Position numbers and translations under genes: made by a program | Part shown: one piece after another, positions 1-11,020 of the stretch | How the letters are laid out: every line of letters begins with the position of its first letter | How positions within the stretch are numbered: position 1 is the first letter of the stretch | The notes under the pieces: generated by a model | What the model saw: the letters and a program-made list of their open reading frames with translations, nothing else | The model's database searches: none | Told to the model about the DNA's origin: nothing | Assembly (NCBI GenBank): GCA_023079485.1 | Contig: CM041090.1 | Coordinates: 40,552,874 to 40,616,873 of the forward strand | DNA from: Archilochus colubris | Taxonomy: Eukaryota; Chordata; Aves; Apodiformes; Trochilidae | Direction: 5' to 3' | DNA length: 64,000 nt

Positions 1-655
1 GTGTGAAGTTCTCCCTGCTGTGGGAGTGAATGATCCTCATCAGAGATTTGGGCAGGTTGGCAGCTGGGGAAGGAGAGAGAGAGGAAACATGGAGGATGGG
101 TCTGGAAAAAGATTGTTCAACAGGAGAAGGGCTGGGACAGTGCTACTGACTGTGCCTTTGATGGTGTAACACAGAGGGACCTTGAAACATTCCTCCTTCC
201 CATCCCTCTCACAACCTCTGCAGCATACTTTTAGGTATTTTTACATAAATCTTCTCATTCTCCTCCAGCTCTTTTGCTATCATCACTATCCTGGTTTCCT
301 CTGTGCAGCCATTTTCTCAGCACTCATGTTTGTGAACAAATAAGCATTGAGTTCTGAGAGTCCCCAGGTATGTCCTGATGGGAGCAGTTGTCTGATGGGA
401 AAGGCAGTAACAGCACTTGATGGCCTTGTTGTTCATGGTCTCCTTCATTTCCTCCTGCTTCACTCCAGTCAGAACTTTTCTGCACAGAAAACTTGTGTGT
501 GGGGAAAAGTCAATGATTACAGCTTTCTTTTAATGGAGTTTAAGTGTCAGAGTATGGAGGAGTTGGTTCTACACCTGGGGACAGAAATGTGCTAAGCAGA
601 GAGCTACAGACTTGGAGTTTAGAAGTCTCCATGGTAGGTCACCAGTATTTTAAGT
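1..655. other. Single-copy intergenic sequence, nothing recognised
   Basis: I see no repeat, exon with good splice sites or regulatory block here. The open frame at 347-595 (82 codons) has no recognisable domain and is of a length expected by chance. Confidence 0.5.
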
Positions 656-705
656 CACACAGAATCACAGAATAGTTGTGGTTGGAAGGGACCAAGTCCT
701 TATTT
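656..705 (-). repeat. CR1 LINE 3' tail scrap
   Basis: The plus strand reads AGAATCACAGAATAGTTGTG followed by GTTGGAAGGGACCAAGTCC. This is the reverse complement of the extreme 3' end of a CR1 (tail repeat, then the 'ggtcccttccaac' block). Only about 45 bp are recognisable, so this is a very short 5'-truncated or decayed minus-strand insertion. Confidence 0.7.
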
Positions 706-3700
706 CTTCTCTTGTATCTGTGTATTTATTGTGTGTTTTGTGTATTGTATTGTATCTACCATAGCAATGTCATGGGGTTTGGCCACAAGATGGCATCTGA
801 TTTCATAATCTTATTTTTAAATCCCACTTCTTTTTTTCCTCTCTTGATGAAGTAATGCCCAGTTTTCTTGCAGCAAATTATATCATGCTTTCCTTTTGCT
901 GCAGGCAATGCCTTCAGGAACAAATGCAGTATGATTTTCCATGGCATGTTTGCTTCCTGATAGTTGGAGCCCCCAGCAGAGGTGATGGGTGATAGCTGAC
1001 ACTTGCTGTGAATCCTCTGCTCTGTCACCACTATCCTCCACCCTTCCAGGGTGTATCTGCTGCCTCTGTTATGATTGTTGCCTGGTAAATGAGAACTGGC
1101 AAAAAAGCTTCAGCTCATTTCATCTGTAAAATGATCCAAGGTCCCTTGAAGTTGTTCAGAAAACTCATTGGCATGAGGGAAATTTTGACTGGGCCTCTGC
1201 TTACAGAAAAATATCCTGCAATTTCTTAATTCTAAGTAAGTGGCTTAAAGTTACAGGTAATGTGTTTCCTGTTTCCTTCTGCTTCAGGGCATCTGCCATG
1301 GGCCTGGGGAATGAGGAACAGTCAGATCTGAAGGATGAGCAGACTTCTCCTGAGCAGGGTGGGAATTCTGCCTCTGCAGTTGCAGGAGAAATGGTAACAG
1401 ATTTACCAGGGGATTGGACCTACAGGAAACCCCAGCACTGTTCTTGGGAACTTACAGGTCAGGAGATGGAGCAAGGCTGAATCTTAATTTGTAAAGGGAG
1501 AACTAAATTATTCAAAATTTATTCAAATGGGTTTGGCTTAACTGTGTGAAAACCAAGGATTCAATGCAGTCAATAAATATGTAGATAACAGTCTGTGGAA
1601 ATTACTGGATTCTGTGAAATAGGGCAATTTACTTTTTTCTTAGTAATAACATAATTGTGAGTTGTTTCAGAATATTTTATCCCAGCAACCCTTCCAACAA
1701 CTTCAGAAAGGAAAAAGTGAAAATGGAGTTGAAGAAGAGATTAGAGAGACTTCTAAAGATCTTTGTTGACTTTTAGGTGTGATTGTTCATGCAAACCTGG
1801 CTCAGAAAGCCCATGTCCCTTTGCTAGCTGTAAGATGGTGGAATTCAGTCAGAAGAATTTTACTTGATATATAACCTTGTGTCTTCTGTTCCTCTTCCTG
1901 CTACTCTCCCCTTCCTCCTCTCTGAGGCAGAAGGCTGAACTTGGTGGATTTTAGGTCTGACCCAGTAGGCAGTTTCTATGCTCTTTGTCTGCTTAACTGC
2001 TGAGCTGCTTATCCTGAATCATAATCGATGGCTATTAAACTGGTTTAGGTTTTGGAAGCATGAGTGTCAAAACACTCTTCCATTCCCAGTCACACAGACA
2101 TACCCTCTCCATTGGACAGCCACAGAAACCATTTCCTCTCCATTTTGCAACAGATTATTGAAATAGTAACTGCAGCACCTGTGTCCTTGGCTCCTCAAGT
2201 GGAGCAATACTAGAAGGTGCCAAAACGCACTTTAATTTTTTAAAAAATAAGAATCCAGCAGGATTGTTCCCATCCAGCTGGAGCAAGAAGCCTCAGCAGC
2301 ACAGCATAGCCAGATGGCCTCTAGAGCTCACCAGGAAGGGCTGTAGGGACTCTTCACAGATTACAGACCACAGGGTAGGAACCTCTTGTCAGCCAGGATG
2401 GGAGAGCCCCTGGGGATTTCAGATCTGGGTGGTACCAGGCAAGGAGCCAGGGACAAGCACAGAGCAAACGTGGGACTGCAGACACTCAATAGTTCAGCTT
2501 CCTTGTTACTGCTGGGTGGATCCAGAAAAAGGGGAGATTTATCTCTGCAACCTGATAACCCTGTATGAAATGTAGATGAAATGTAGGGGTTCACAAAAGA
2601 GAGGTGAGCACCAGGCAAAATGCTAAAGGCTGAAACAGTGAAAAGGGTTTTTAAAGAAGCAGCTCAGCAAAAAGTGGAACAATTAATCATGATCTCTGTG
2701 TTGATGTGTCTCACAGCTGGATTCTCGGACTGAAGTTTTTCTGTGTTTGGGTCAGGGGTAAAGGTTCTTTGCTCTTTGGGTTCCTGATGCCTGGTGAGGG
2801 CTGAGCTGTCACACAGGGTGTTCCTGAGTGGTGGGATACACTGCTCTCTCTTCTGTCACAGAGAAGAGATATCTGCTTTTAAAAAAAAGTCTTTAATTCC
2901 TCAGAAACCTCCACCTCTCAGTCTAATCACATAGCTGAAACTGGCCAGTGGGGACAGACAAACAGCCACTGTGTGATCAGAAAGAAAACTGGACTAAACT
3001 CTGTTTTCAAATGATGTTTGAAGACAGGCTGATAAGTTCATGAAATGGCTCTGCCTGTAGTTACCAACCCTAGCACCTCAGAGAATTGTCTTTGTGCCTC
3101 CCCTGTTCCTGGGAAGCAAGGAGAGATTGCTGTCTTATTTTTCACTAGAACAACTGGAACACAGAAGTTTTGACTGAGGTGACAGAATGTCTAATTCCTA
3201 GTAGTAATTTAATGCTCTGTAAAAAACCTTAGAGTTAAAAACTTAAGGCTTGGATCTGAAGCCAAGCAGCTTGCCCAAGATCCCACTGAAACTGTGTAGC
3301 AGAGGTTTGACTTCCCTACACCTGGCTGCACTCTGGTCCATGGGCTGCCTTCCTCTGGATGCAGAGAGATGCTGACAGCAGGCTGAGCTGGGCATGGAGG
3401 TTGCTGCTCTCTGCTCCAGTTGCTCCCAATGCTCCCACAGCCCCCCCAGCTGTGCCAGCCAGGGTGCTCCTGTGAGCCCTGTTTCAGGCCAAAGGAGTAA
3501 GGTGAGTTTAAAGGACGGCAATAGCAGGGCTTTCACTAATTTTGGATGTGGCACGGTGCAATTTTGCTAGGAAACTGACAGGGATGAAGTTGATCCCTTT
3601 TTCCAAGGTATTGCTGGAGCTGGGAGAGGCTGTGGAGTCATGAACTTTGCACATTTCCATTCTGCCTGAGCCTCCCTTTACCTCTTTGTGGGTGAAGAGT

Positions 3701-5547
3701 CAAGAAAAACCTTCTGGTGGCAGAATTTGCTCGTGCTGAGGCTTTGCTTGAGGAGCTCAGTGGCACTCATTGGTTAAGTGTGGAACTATTTGCCTCCTGG
3801 TGCAAAAGCTCCTCTGGGCTATGTGAGTGTTAAAGAGCAGCTTTTCAACCAGCACACAGGTAGTCTAGAGAATATTCCAGCTAACAGTTTATTTTTGAAA
3901 AGTGTGATTCTCTTACCAAGAGGAGCAGCTTTGTTTGGCATGGAGAAGTTAGAAACCCTTCCGCTTCTGGTCTTTAGGAAAGAGATGACTGCAAGAGTAA
4001 GGAGCTAAGGACAGCTGTCCACCAACACCTCCATTTTCAGGTCTTCACATCTGGCTAAGTGCATTATGACATTTTTGCTTTTCCATCTGAACCATTAGCT
4101 TTGGCTGTGGCCATTAGGAAAAAGCAACAGCAATTTTCATAGTCTATATTCTTGTATAGAAAGGGGGTAATGTTTTTCTAAAATACACTGCCTGGGTGCT
4201 TCTGTTGTACTTCTCATCTGAGTACCTCCAGGTTATGAGAACTGTAATCAAATTGATTGCATGTTGCATAAAAATACAATTTAAAGAATATTAGGAAATG
4301 TGAGCTCAGTTTCAGATACTTCTACGAGTCCAGAAACAAGCAAATATTCCATTCCTGCTGAGCAATGAGAACTTCTTGTTTTATTCTGATGCACTTGAAA
4401 CATGAAGTAGAATGACAGTTTATCCATGCTCCTGTTTTGCTGCTTATGTGCTCAAAATAGGATTTATCTGGCAAATATCCTTTCTTCAGCACCCTTCACC
4501 TAAATAGCCTTTCCCCATCTCAGCAGGACAGTAAGTGGAGAGGGATATTATTCTTCTATTAATCTCCTATAGGGCTCAGTAAAAACTCTTCCAGTTCTTG
4601 TGTGACTCTCCTCCATCAAATGGGAAACAACTTTATACATTTTAGTTCTCACTTCTTCAGCCCCAGCCCCAAATTTCCTTCTGCCAGCTGCTGTCTGTGT
4701 TCCCTCTGATGTACCATTATGTGATCCAGTGAGATCTGAGCTGCATATTTGGACTCTGTTGTCTCACCTGCTCTTGTTTTGACAGCTCAAAATGGGCAAA
4801 TGAGGCAGAGAGGCAGATTTCTGGAAAAGCTCAGACTTGGGAAACCTGCAGTGCTGCTCAGCTGAGCTCCTTGGCATGGCCACGTTTCCCCAGGGGCTGG
4901 GTCACTGCTGGGGGGGTATCTTTGAGGAATGGGGACACTGACACTTTCTACCTCCAGCCTGTTGTATGCAATCCACCCCAAGCAACTTGCTGCAGAAACC
5001 TACAGCTATTTTTTTTTAAAGTTTTGTGAAGGTAAAGAAAACCCTACTCTTTATAAAGGAAAAAAGGGCTTTTTGGGTATTGGAGGGGAGTTTGATACAT
5101 GGGAGAAAACCCTGCTCCTCAGTACCATTAGTTACCAGTCTATTCAAAGGATGGGGATACTGGTTTATTGGCACTATTTCTAGAGGGAGCATTTTCCTCT
5201 GAGCCTCTGATTCCCCAGCAGTTTAAGCCACAAGAAATCCATGTGCTGGGGTCTAGGACTACCCCTTACCTCTACTTGCACATTCCCACTCCCATCTCCT
5301 CTAGCAAGCCTGTAGCTGTGAACCAGGCAGGGCTGCTCCCTGCACTCTGGCAGGAAGGAATGGCAGAGGTGCTGTGTTTCTGGAACACCCGAGAAGCAAA
5401 GTCCCCACCTGGCCAAAAATTCTGGGAACTTATGACCTTCCTTAATCAAATCCACATTTCCAAACAGGAAGCCACTCTGTGCTGTCCTGCATTTACATGG
5501 GTAGTCCAGGATGGGGAGTGGGGATGATAATGTTGAATATTTTTCCT
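706..5547. other. Single-copy intergenic sequence with one weak exon candidate
   Basis: Mostly mixed-composition unique sequence. Position 1288-1457 is bounded by a pyrimidine-rich acceptor (ccttctgcttcag) and a moderate donor (ACAG|gtcagg) and is open on the plus strand, but nothing else supports an exon (see findings). The other open frames, such as 5168-5527 (119 codons), overlap open frames on the opposite strand and show no domain. I see no repeat apart from short homopolymer runs near 2881 and 5010. Confidence 0.4.
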
Positions 5548-5680
5548 AGTTCTACCATTAATTTACACTCTTTCTGACCTTTGGCAAGACAATTTGATTT
5601 GCTGATGTCCAAACTGTCCAATGGGGCTACCAATACATTTGATCCCATAGGAATCTTGCATAGTGCCCTTCTGTGGGGGG
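5548..5680 (+). repeat. MIR-like ancient SINE (core and 3' part)
   Basis: The order of blocks matches the MIR core: 'gacctttggcaagac' (compare 'gaccttgggcaagtc'), then a decayed pyrimidine block, then 'ctgtccaatggggctaccaa' (compare 'ctgtaaaatggggataata'), then 'cccataggaatcttg' (compare 'cctcatagggttgttg'). Divergence is high, as expected for a pre-avian amniote SINE. MIR copies are rare in birds, and those retained are sometimes regulatory. I judged this by eye from remembered MIR block order. A profile search with the MIR model would settle it. Confidence 0.5.
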
Positions 5681-6099
5681 CAAGGTATTTGAGATCCTTG
5701 GACAGCAAGTGCTCCACTTAACTGAGTTGCTGTGATTATGATTTTGTCAGTTACTTACATATAAATGTGGATTAAGAAGTTTGAGAAAATACCATAAATC
5801 AAAAACTCTGGAAAAATATAAAAATGATTATTCAGTTCCTCTCACTCTAAAGTTTGTAAATCTTAAGAGCCCATATTAGGAAGAAATATTTTTCTGCATT
5901 ATGTCACTTTTCAGACTATAACTAGTGCCAGCTCTGTCCCCATGAAGAATAAAATATTGAGATCCCAATACAAGATTTCTTATAACTATTGTCCACCTTT
6001 ATCTATTATTTTCTGAAGTGAGGGGGGGAAAAAAACACACTACAGGGAGCCCACAGCATTAGCCTGTCAGGTCTGTGCTGTGCAGGGCTGGTTCAGAAC
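5681..6099. other. AT-rich unique sequence upstream of a CR1
   Basis: AT-rich, with several AAATA/TATAA-like stretches (5760-5900). Nothing is recognised. The G/A run at 6022-6034 (ggggggg then aaaaaa) is a simple low-complexity patch. Confidence 0.4.
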
Positions 6100-6551
6100 T
6101 CAAGGAGGGCAACCAGGCTGGTGAAGGGACTCGAGCACAGACCCTATGAGGAGAGGCTGAGGGAGCTGGGGGTGTTGAGGCTGGAGAAGAGGAGGCTCAG
6201 GGGAGACCTCATCACTCTCTCCAACTCCCTGAAAGGAGGTTGGAGCCAGGGGGGGGTTGGGCTCTTTTCCCAGGCAACTCTCAGCAAGACAAGAGGGCAG
6301 GGTCTCAAGTTGTGCCAGGGGAGGTTTAGGTTGGAGATGAGAAAGAATTTCTTTCTGGAGAGGGTGATCAGGCATTGGAATGGGCTGCCCAGGGAAGTAG
6401 TGGATTCTCCGTGTCTGGAGATCTTTCCAAAGAGCCTGGATGTGGCACTGAGTGCCATGGGCTGGGAACTGCAGTGGGAGTGGATCAAGGGTTGGACTTG
6501 ATGATCTCTGAGGTCCCTTCCAACCCAGCCAATTCTATGATTCTGTGATCC
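6100..6551 (+). repeat. CR1 LINE, 5'-truncated young copy (copy A)
   Basis: Plus-strand CR1 3' end. It begins at 'aaggagggcaaccaggctgg', runs through the conserved 'tatgaggagaggctgaggga', 'ctgaaaggaggttgga', 'ttgtgccaggggaggttta', 'ggctgcccaggga' and 'ggttggacttgatgatctct' blocks, and ends in the tail ATTCTATGATTCTGTGATC. Bases 6262-6530 are identical to 16670-16938. At the 5' end the reverse-transcriptase coding part is missing, so the element is dead and non-coding. Open frames here on both strands (126 codons plus, 157 codons minus) are readings through the CR1 3' region and not genes. Confidence 0.95.
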
Positions 6552-6639
6552 ATGAGATTCAGTATAGAAAATAAACTGATAAGAGGAGCCCAGGCTGAGC
6601 ACCTCTGCTTGGCCCAAGTGTTGGAGCTTGTCAGGGACT

Positions 6640-7500
6640 AAACTTCCGACTGATCTCTGTGACCCGCATGAGAAATGCAGAAAAGGTTACCAGTAATGAA
6701 AACACTCGAAAAACCGGGATGGTTTTCTATTGAAATGTTTATGTTCTGGCACATGTGCGGGCAGTGAGTTTCCATCGGCAGCACCACCGAGTCCCGGCTT
6801 CCTCCTCCTCTGCAGCGGGGGTGACAGTCTAGGAGAGAATGAAGGAGCCCAAGTTGACAAAGAGCTGAGTATTATCCCGAGGATAAATGAGTTAACCCAT
6901 CACTGCAAACACTGGGCCGGTGGATTTTAGTGCAATTAGCTCCACAAATACCAAGACATGCAGTCTGCAACCAGACTAAAAGGTCTCCTAAACAATTAGG
7001 CGACCACGGCCCCATGGACCCCTGTCATGCACATTAATGTCACCAGTCTTAGCAAAGGGTATGTGTGTGCTTTGATGCCAGGGGAATCCAGGGTTTCACG
7101 GCCCCATAAACTTCATACCAGTTATGGTCCCAGCTCCCACGACTCAGTGGCATTTTATTTACTACACCTAATAACGTTTAGTCAATAAACACGTACGGGT
7201 TGGAGAGGGGGTCCAGTGTGAGCTTAATTACCCCAACTCTCTGCCTTCTCTTTTGTTATGTACATCATGGATACTTGACAGCATTAACATTCCTGGAATT
7301 GTATCTGCCATCCTTTGTAAAAGGATTGAATACTACGCATTACTTCGGGCTCGTGGGGCATTTGTGTCTCCAACAACAGCTTAATTATGGACATTGTTTA
7401 CTAATCAGTATTAAATTGACAGACTATGAGGGCTAATCTGGAGATTAACACAATAGCTTGTTTTCATTTTGTTCTTCTAGCAGTTTATTGAATGCAAGAT
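6640..7500. promoter_or_regulatory. Candidate conserved non-coding element cluster
   Basis: This 0.85-kb stretch differs from its surroundings. It keeps CpGs (for example around 6666, 6705, 6759, 6777, 7001, 7175, 7191, 7343) in otherwise CpG-poor DNA, has no repeats, and has closely packed transcription-factor-like motifs: TAATTA at 7225-7230, a FOX-like TCAATAAACA at 7182-7191, CAATTAG at 6994, CATTAAT at 7033, and several TGACAG/CTGTCA TALE-like sites. No long coding frame is present; the 78-codon plus frame at 7200-7436 has no domain. Such features are typical of developmental enhancers in gene deserts. Conservation itself was not tested, and the target gene is unknown. Confidence 0.45.
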
Positions 7501-8634
7501 TTAAAACAAGACCCTTTTGTGAGCTTTACCTTCCACATCAGGGTTTGTGTGAGCATAAAGATCGGTATATTTCCTTTCTGGAACTTGAGAGTATGAGAAC
7601 AAACATTTTCCTTATTATATTTTCCTTATAACATTTTTCCAAACAACACCAATCATTAAAAAGCCCAGGCTGCACTGGGTACTGCTGGTTGCAAAAGCAA
7701 TAAAGGGTGTCCTTACCGATGGATCAGCAGTCTGCAAATCTTGAGGCTCATTTAAGCCTCCTGGTTGTTCTGTTTCACAACCTACACTGAGTATCATCAC
7801 TCAAACAAATACCAACAGACCCCAGGCCCCAAGGAGTAATCTGTGTACTGAGAAGATCTGAAGTCACTGTGAGCAAAGTCCTTCAGTGAAAGCCATGTGC
7901 ACTTCTGGGACATCTGTTTTGCCCATAATCTATTTTTATATTGATACATTGATAATTATTACATAAATTATTAAAATCCCCAATAGTTTTGATTTGTCTT
8001 TGAAAGGTTTCCATCTTTGGCCACAAAAGCTGCCTGGAAGCTGAATGTCTGTTCTGCACAGGCAGGTGCCCACTGGATTATGAGAAATAAAAAGGTTCAT
8101 TTTGGGAATCATGTAACAGACCCTCCTGCCAGGTGTGTGTCTGTCTGTCCTGTCTGACCCACAGCACTTTTGATTTCCAGTAATGACAAAGATCTAGCAG
8201 GCTGTGTTTCCAACAGATTCCCATCTGCATCCAACTCCTATTTTCCAGACTGCAGAAAACACCTTGGATAGCCTGGGAAACTCCAGTGGTGGATTACTCA
8301 GCTGCCTGAGCATAAATGAATGAAAGCTTAGTAATAATGAGATATTTTTCATCGATTCTCTTACTTTCTGAGTGATGTGGAGTAGGAGGCAGTGATGCTA
8401 CACAGCAACAGTGCTGGTGGGATGGGAGAGTGGATAAAACAACCAGTAAGACATGAAAGGGGCTGTCACTACCCTCTGTCCAAAGCATGACAATTCTCTC
8501 TCAGTTCTCAGGGACACTCCACATTGCATTGCAGAGCAGCAAGCATTTTACTAAAGGCAAGAAAAGGTGGCAAATATTTCTGTCCAGCAGAGTCAGTGCT
8601 CCAAAGTCAGTGCTCTTCTGGTCCATGCACTTCT
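7501..8634. other. Unique intergenic sequence, nothing recognised
   Basis: AT-rich unique sequence. It may contain further outlying parts of the regulatory block to the left, but I see no clear motif cluster, repeat or exon. Confidence 0.4.
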
Positions 8635-8800
8635 CATGCTGGAAGTAATTAGTATAAAATCCCTAATCTTTTTTTTGCATCCGAGCCACGCGGTATAATC
8701 CAGCCTTTCAGAAGGATAAATCAGTATTTGTGAGCTCCCTTGGATTTAATGTAAACAATAAAGGGCTAATTCAATAAAATGGCTTTGACCCATCAAAATC
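8635..8800. promoter_or_regulatory. Weak candidate conserved non-coding element
   Basis: A short patch with AGTAATTAG, CCTAATC, TAAACAATAAAGGGCTAATTCAATAAA and a CpG-containing segment (ccgagccacgcgg near 8682). The mix of homeodomain- and FOX/SOX-like sites without repeats resembles the stronger block at 6640-7500. The evidence is motif content only. Confidence 0.3.
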
Positions 8801-9990
8801 TACTTTCAGGGCTGGGAGCCCACATGGTGTGTTGTGCATGCAGAAATCTTCAGACCTGCCTGTTTGGAGAACAGCTGAAACTGCAGCTATCCCAGTCCTG
8901 AGGAGAGACAGTTGTTCTAACAACTGATTTTTGCACCTTGCTTTTCAGGGCCATATGCTTTCATTCTTAGATAACTTGTTTGTCAGATTTGATGTGACAG
9001 CTTTTCTGATTTATTCACAGGTCTCAGAAGAAACAAAAACAAAAGAAGAAAAGGAAAGCATAGAGGCAGTTAGCTAACACAAAAAAAAAACAACTGATTT
9101 TTTTCCCCCAAAGTTTAATTATGTGTTTAGAATTCTTGAGAGGACTGTAGTTTTCAGGAAACTTTGAACATTTTCTACTAATCTGTCTCCTGGAAAAAAA
9201 AAAAAAATAATTACAAGAATGCTACTAAAAATAAAGGCATCCAAATGCATTTGTTGGCTTTTGAAAATTGAAGCTAGATGTTTCCAAACATTTTGGCTCA
9301 CAGACTCTGAAAAGTCTCCCAGAGGAGGTGTAGACTCTTGCACAGTGAGTTGAAGTCTGTGGCAAATGGTTGCATTTGTTGTTAGGCTGCAGATTCCTCA
9401 AAAAATGTCTATTGCTCACAGGCTGAAAGGCAGTGATGTAAAAGATCAGGTATTGAAGCAAAGTCAAACTTCAGAGCAGTTGCTCCTTGCTGTTTATTCA
9501 CTCCAAGGTTGTCCTTTTGCACAGGAGCAGCAGGGTTTTAGAAATGGATCCACATCACCTTCATGCCTGAGAACTTAGCTACAAACCACCTTTTTGACTT
9601 TAATTAAGAACTGTGGTCTCTTGATCGACTTTCTTGCAGTTGCTCATGTTCAAGTCCTTTTTAAGCCCCAGTCTTGAAAGGTTGAGCACTAGAATGTTTC
9701 CCTGGGACTCTTGGGAAGCTGATGAAGTTTGCCAGTTGATCCAATAAAGCTGAGTCTGTTGTACCAGACCACATCAGGCAGATCAGTTTACACCCTGGCT
9801 TTTGAAGCAGGTTTGTTGTTTATTTTCTTAAAGCAGTACCTACTACCTGTACAAAAGCACTAACAGCTGAAGGGACCATTCCCCTGGTGGTCTGTTTCCA
9901 ACCCCATGTTTCTGTAAACCATACAGTGTTTTCTGGAAGCTGGATTAAAGCATTAATCTAGAACTGTCTCTGGTTCTTGCTTAAATGCTA
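8801..9990. other. Unique sequence with A-runs
   Basis: Contains A-runs at about 9081-9090 and 9195-9207 and otherwise unique sequence. The minus-strand open frames at 9119-9467 are short and overlap each other. Nothing is recognised. Confidence 0.4.
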
Positions 9991-10022
9991 AGAATAGAAT
10001 GGTTTGGGTTGGAAGGGACCAT
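9991..10022 (-). repeat. CR1 LINE tail scrap
   Basis: AGAATAGAATGGTTTGGGTT followed by GGAAGGGACC is the reverse complement of a CR1 3' terminus. About 30 bp remain. Confidence 0.6.
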
Positions 10023-10193
10023 GAAGAAGAACAAAGGCAGCCAAATCCTGTACTAAGATGTTCTAATATTTAATAATACTTATTACAAGGCAGTAACTTT
10101 TTATTTTAGAGTTGAATTAATCTATCTTCACTCCACAGGATTTTGCTGTATCTTTATTGGGTCAAGAAGTTCCTGGTTGTCAGGTCTCTTCTC

Positions 10194-10233
10194 TATAAGT
10201 TAAACTAATATATGTTATATAAGTTAAACTAAT
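10194..10233. repeat. Short direct repeat (16 bp, offset 24)
   Basis: TATAAGTTAAACTAAT occurs at 10194-10209 and again at 10218-10233. It is probably a small local duplication by replication slippage. Confidence 0.8.
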
Positions 10234-10950
10234 TAGAGTGAACTCTCCTTTTCAATAGCTGAATATTTTTGTAGGTCTTTGAACAAATGAGTATTCCAAC
10301 CTCATTCAAAGCATGAGCGTCAGAACTAAGCAGCTACTCCAACAAATGCCTCATCTGGTTGCAGAGGCAGCATTGCACCTCTGTGTCCACTTCACAGACA
10401 TTTTACAATCCCATAACTGATTTCTTTGCCACAGCATCTCAGAGTTTTCTCTGTCCATTGCACACTGAATCCTTACTGCTTTCTAAATCAACCTCCCATC
10501 CTGCTGGAGGACCTACATGTTATGTTTCAGTATGTATTGCAATTCCCAAGTGCTACACCCATGTTAGTACAGCTTTTCTTTTATCCTTTGCAGAGGTTTG
10601 AAACCTGCTTATCCAACATGCTGAGGGCACCTGAATGGGTGCACATTTCTGCTCACTTTGACTTTTGGAAGTATTTATGCTTGTGTGTTTCTGTGCCATC
10701 TCTGTCAACCTAATAGGTAAGTGTCTGAAAATATCAAATGATCTCTGTTTTCTTCTCTCTTTGCAGAAGGAGATGTAAGCACTGATTCTGATACTCATCT
10801 TAAGTGATTTATTCTCAGGTTTCAGCCATGTAATTATTTATTCTTTAGGGAGAGAAGGAAAGAAATGGAGGTCTCTAACACCTCCTTTTTACTACTTCTG
10901 CTTATTACAACACAGAGGTTTTTAAGCTCAGCTTCTCTCAAATCACAATG

Positions 10951-11020
10951 TAGAATCACAGAATGATTTGATCTTCAAGTGCCTTAGACATTATCTTCCA
11001 GGTCTAGCTATGCCAGTTTA
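10951..11020 (-). repeat. Degraded CR1 LINE tail
   Basis: TAGAATCACAGAATGATTTG, then 'atcttcaagtgcc...agacattatcttccaggtct', resembles a decayed reverse-complement CR1 3' end. It is more diverged than the young copies. Confidence 0.5.

Noticed and set aside
6144..6617. 157-codon minus-strand frame, and similar frames at 16663, 32657 and 44148
   Set aside because: The same peptide recurs in every CR1 copy because it is the antisense reading of the CR1 3' end.
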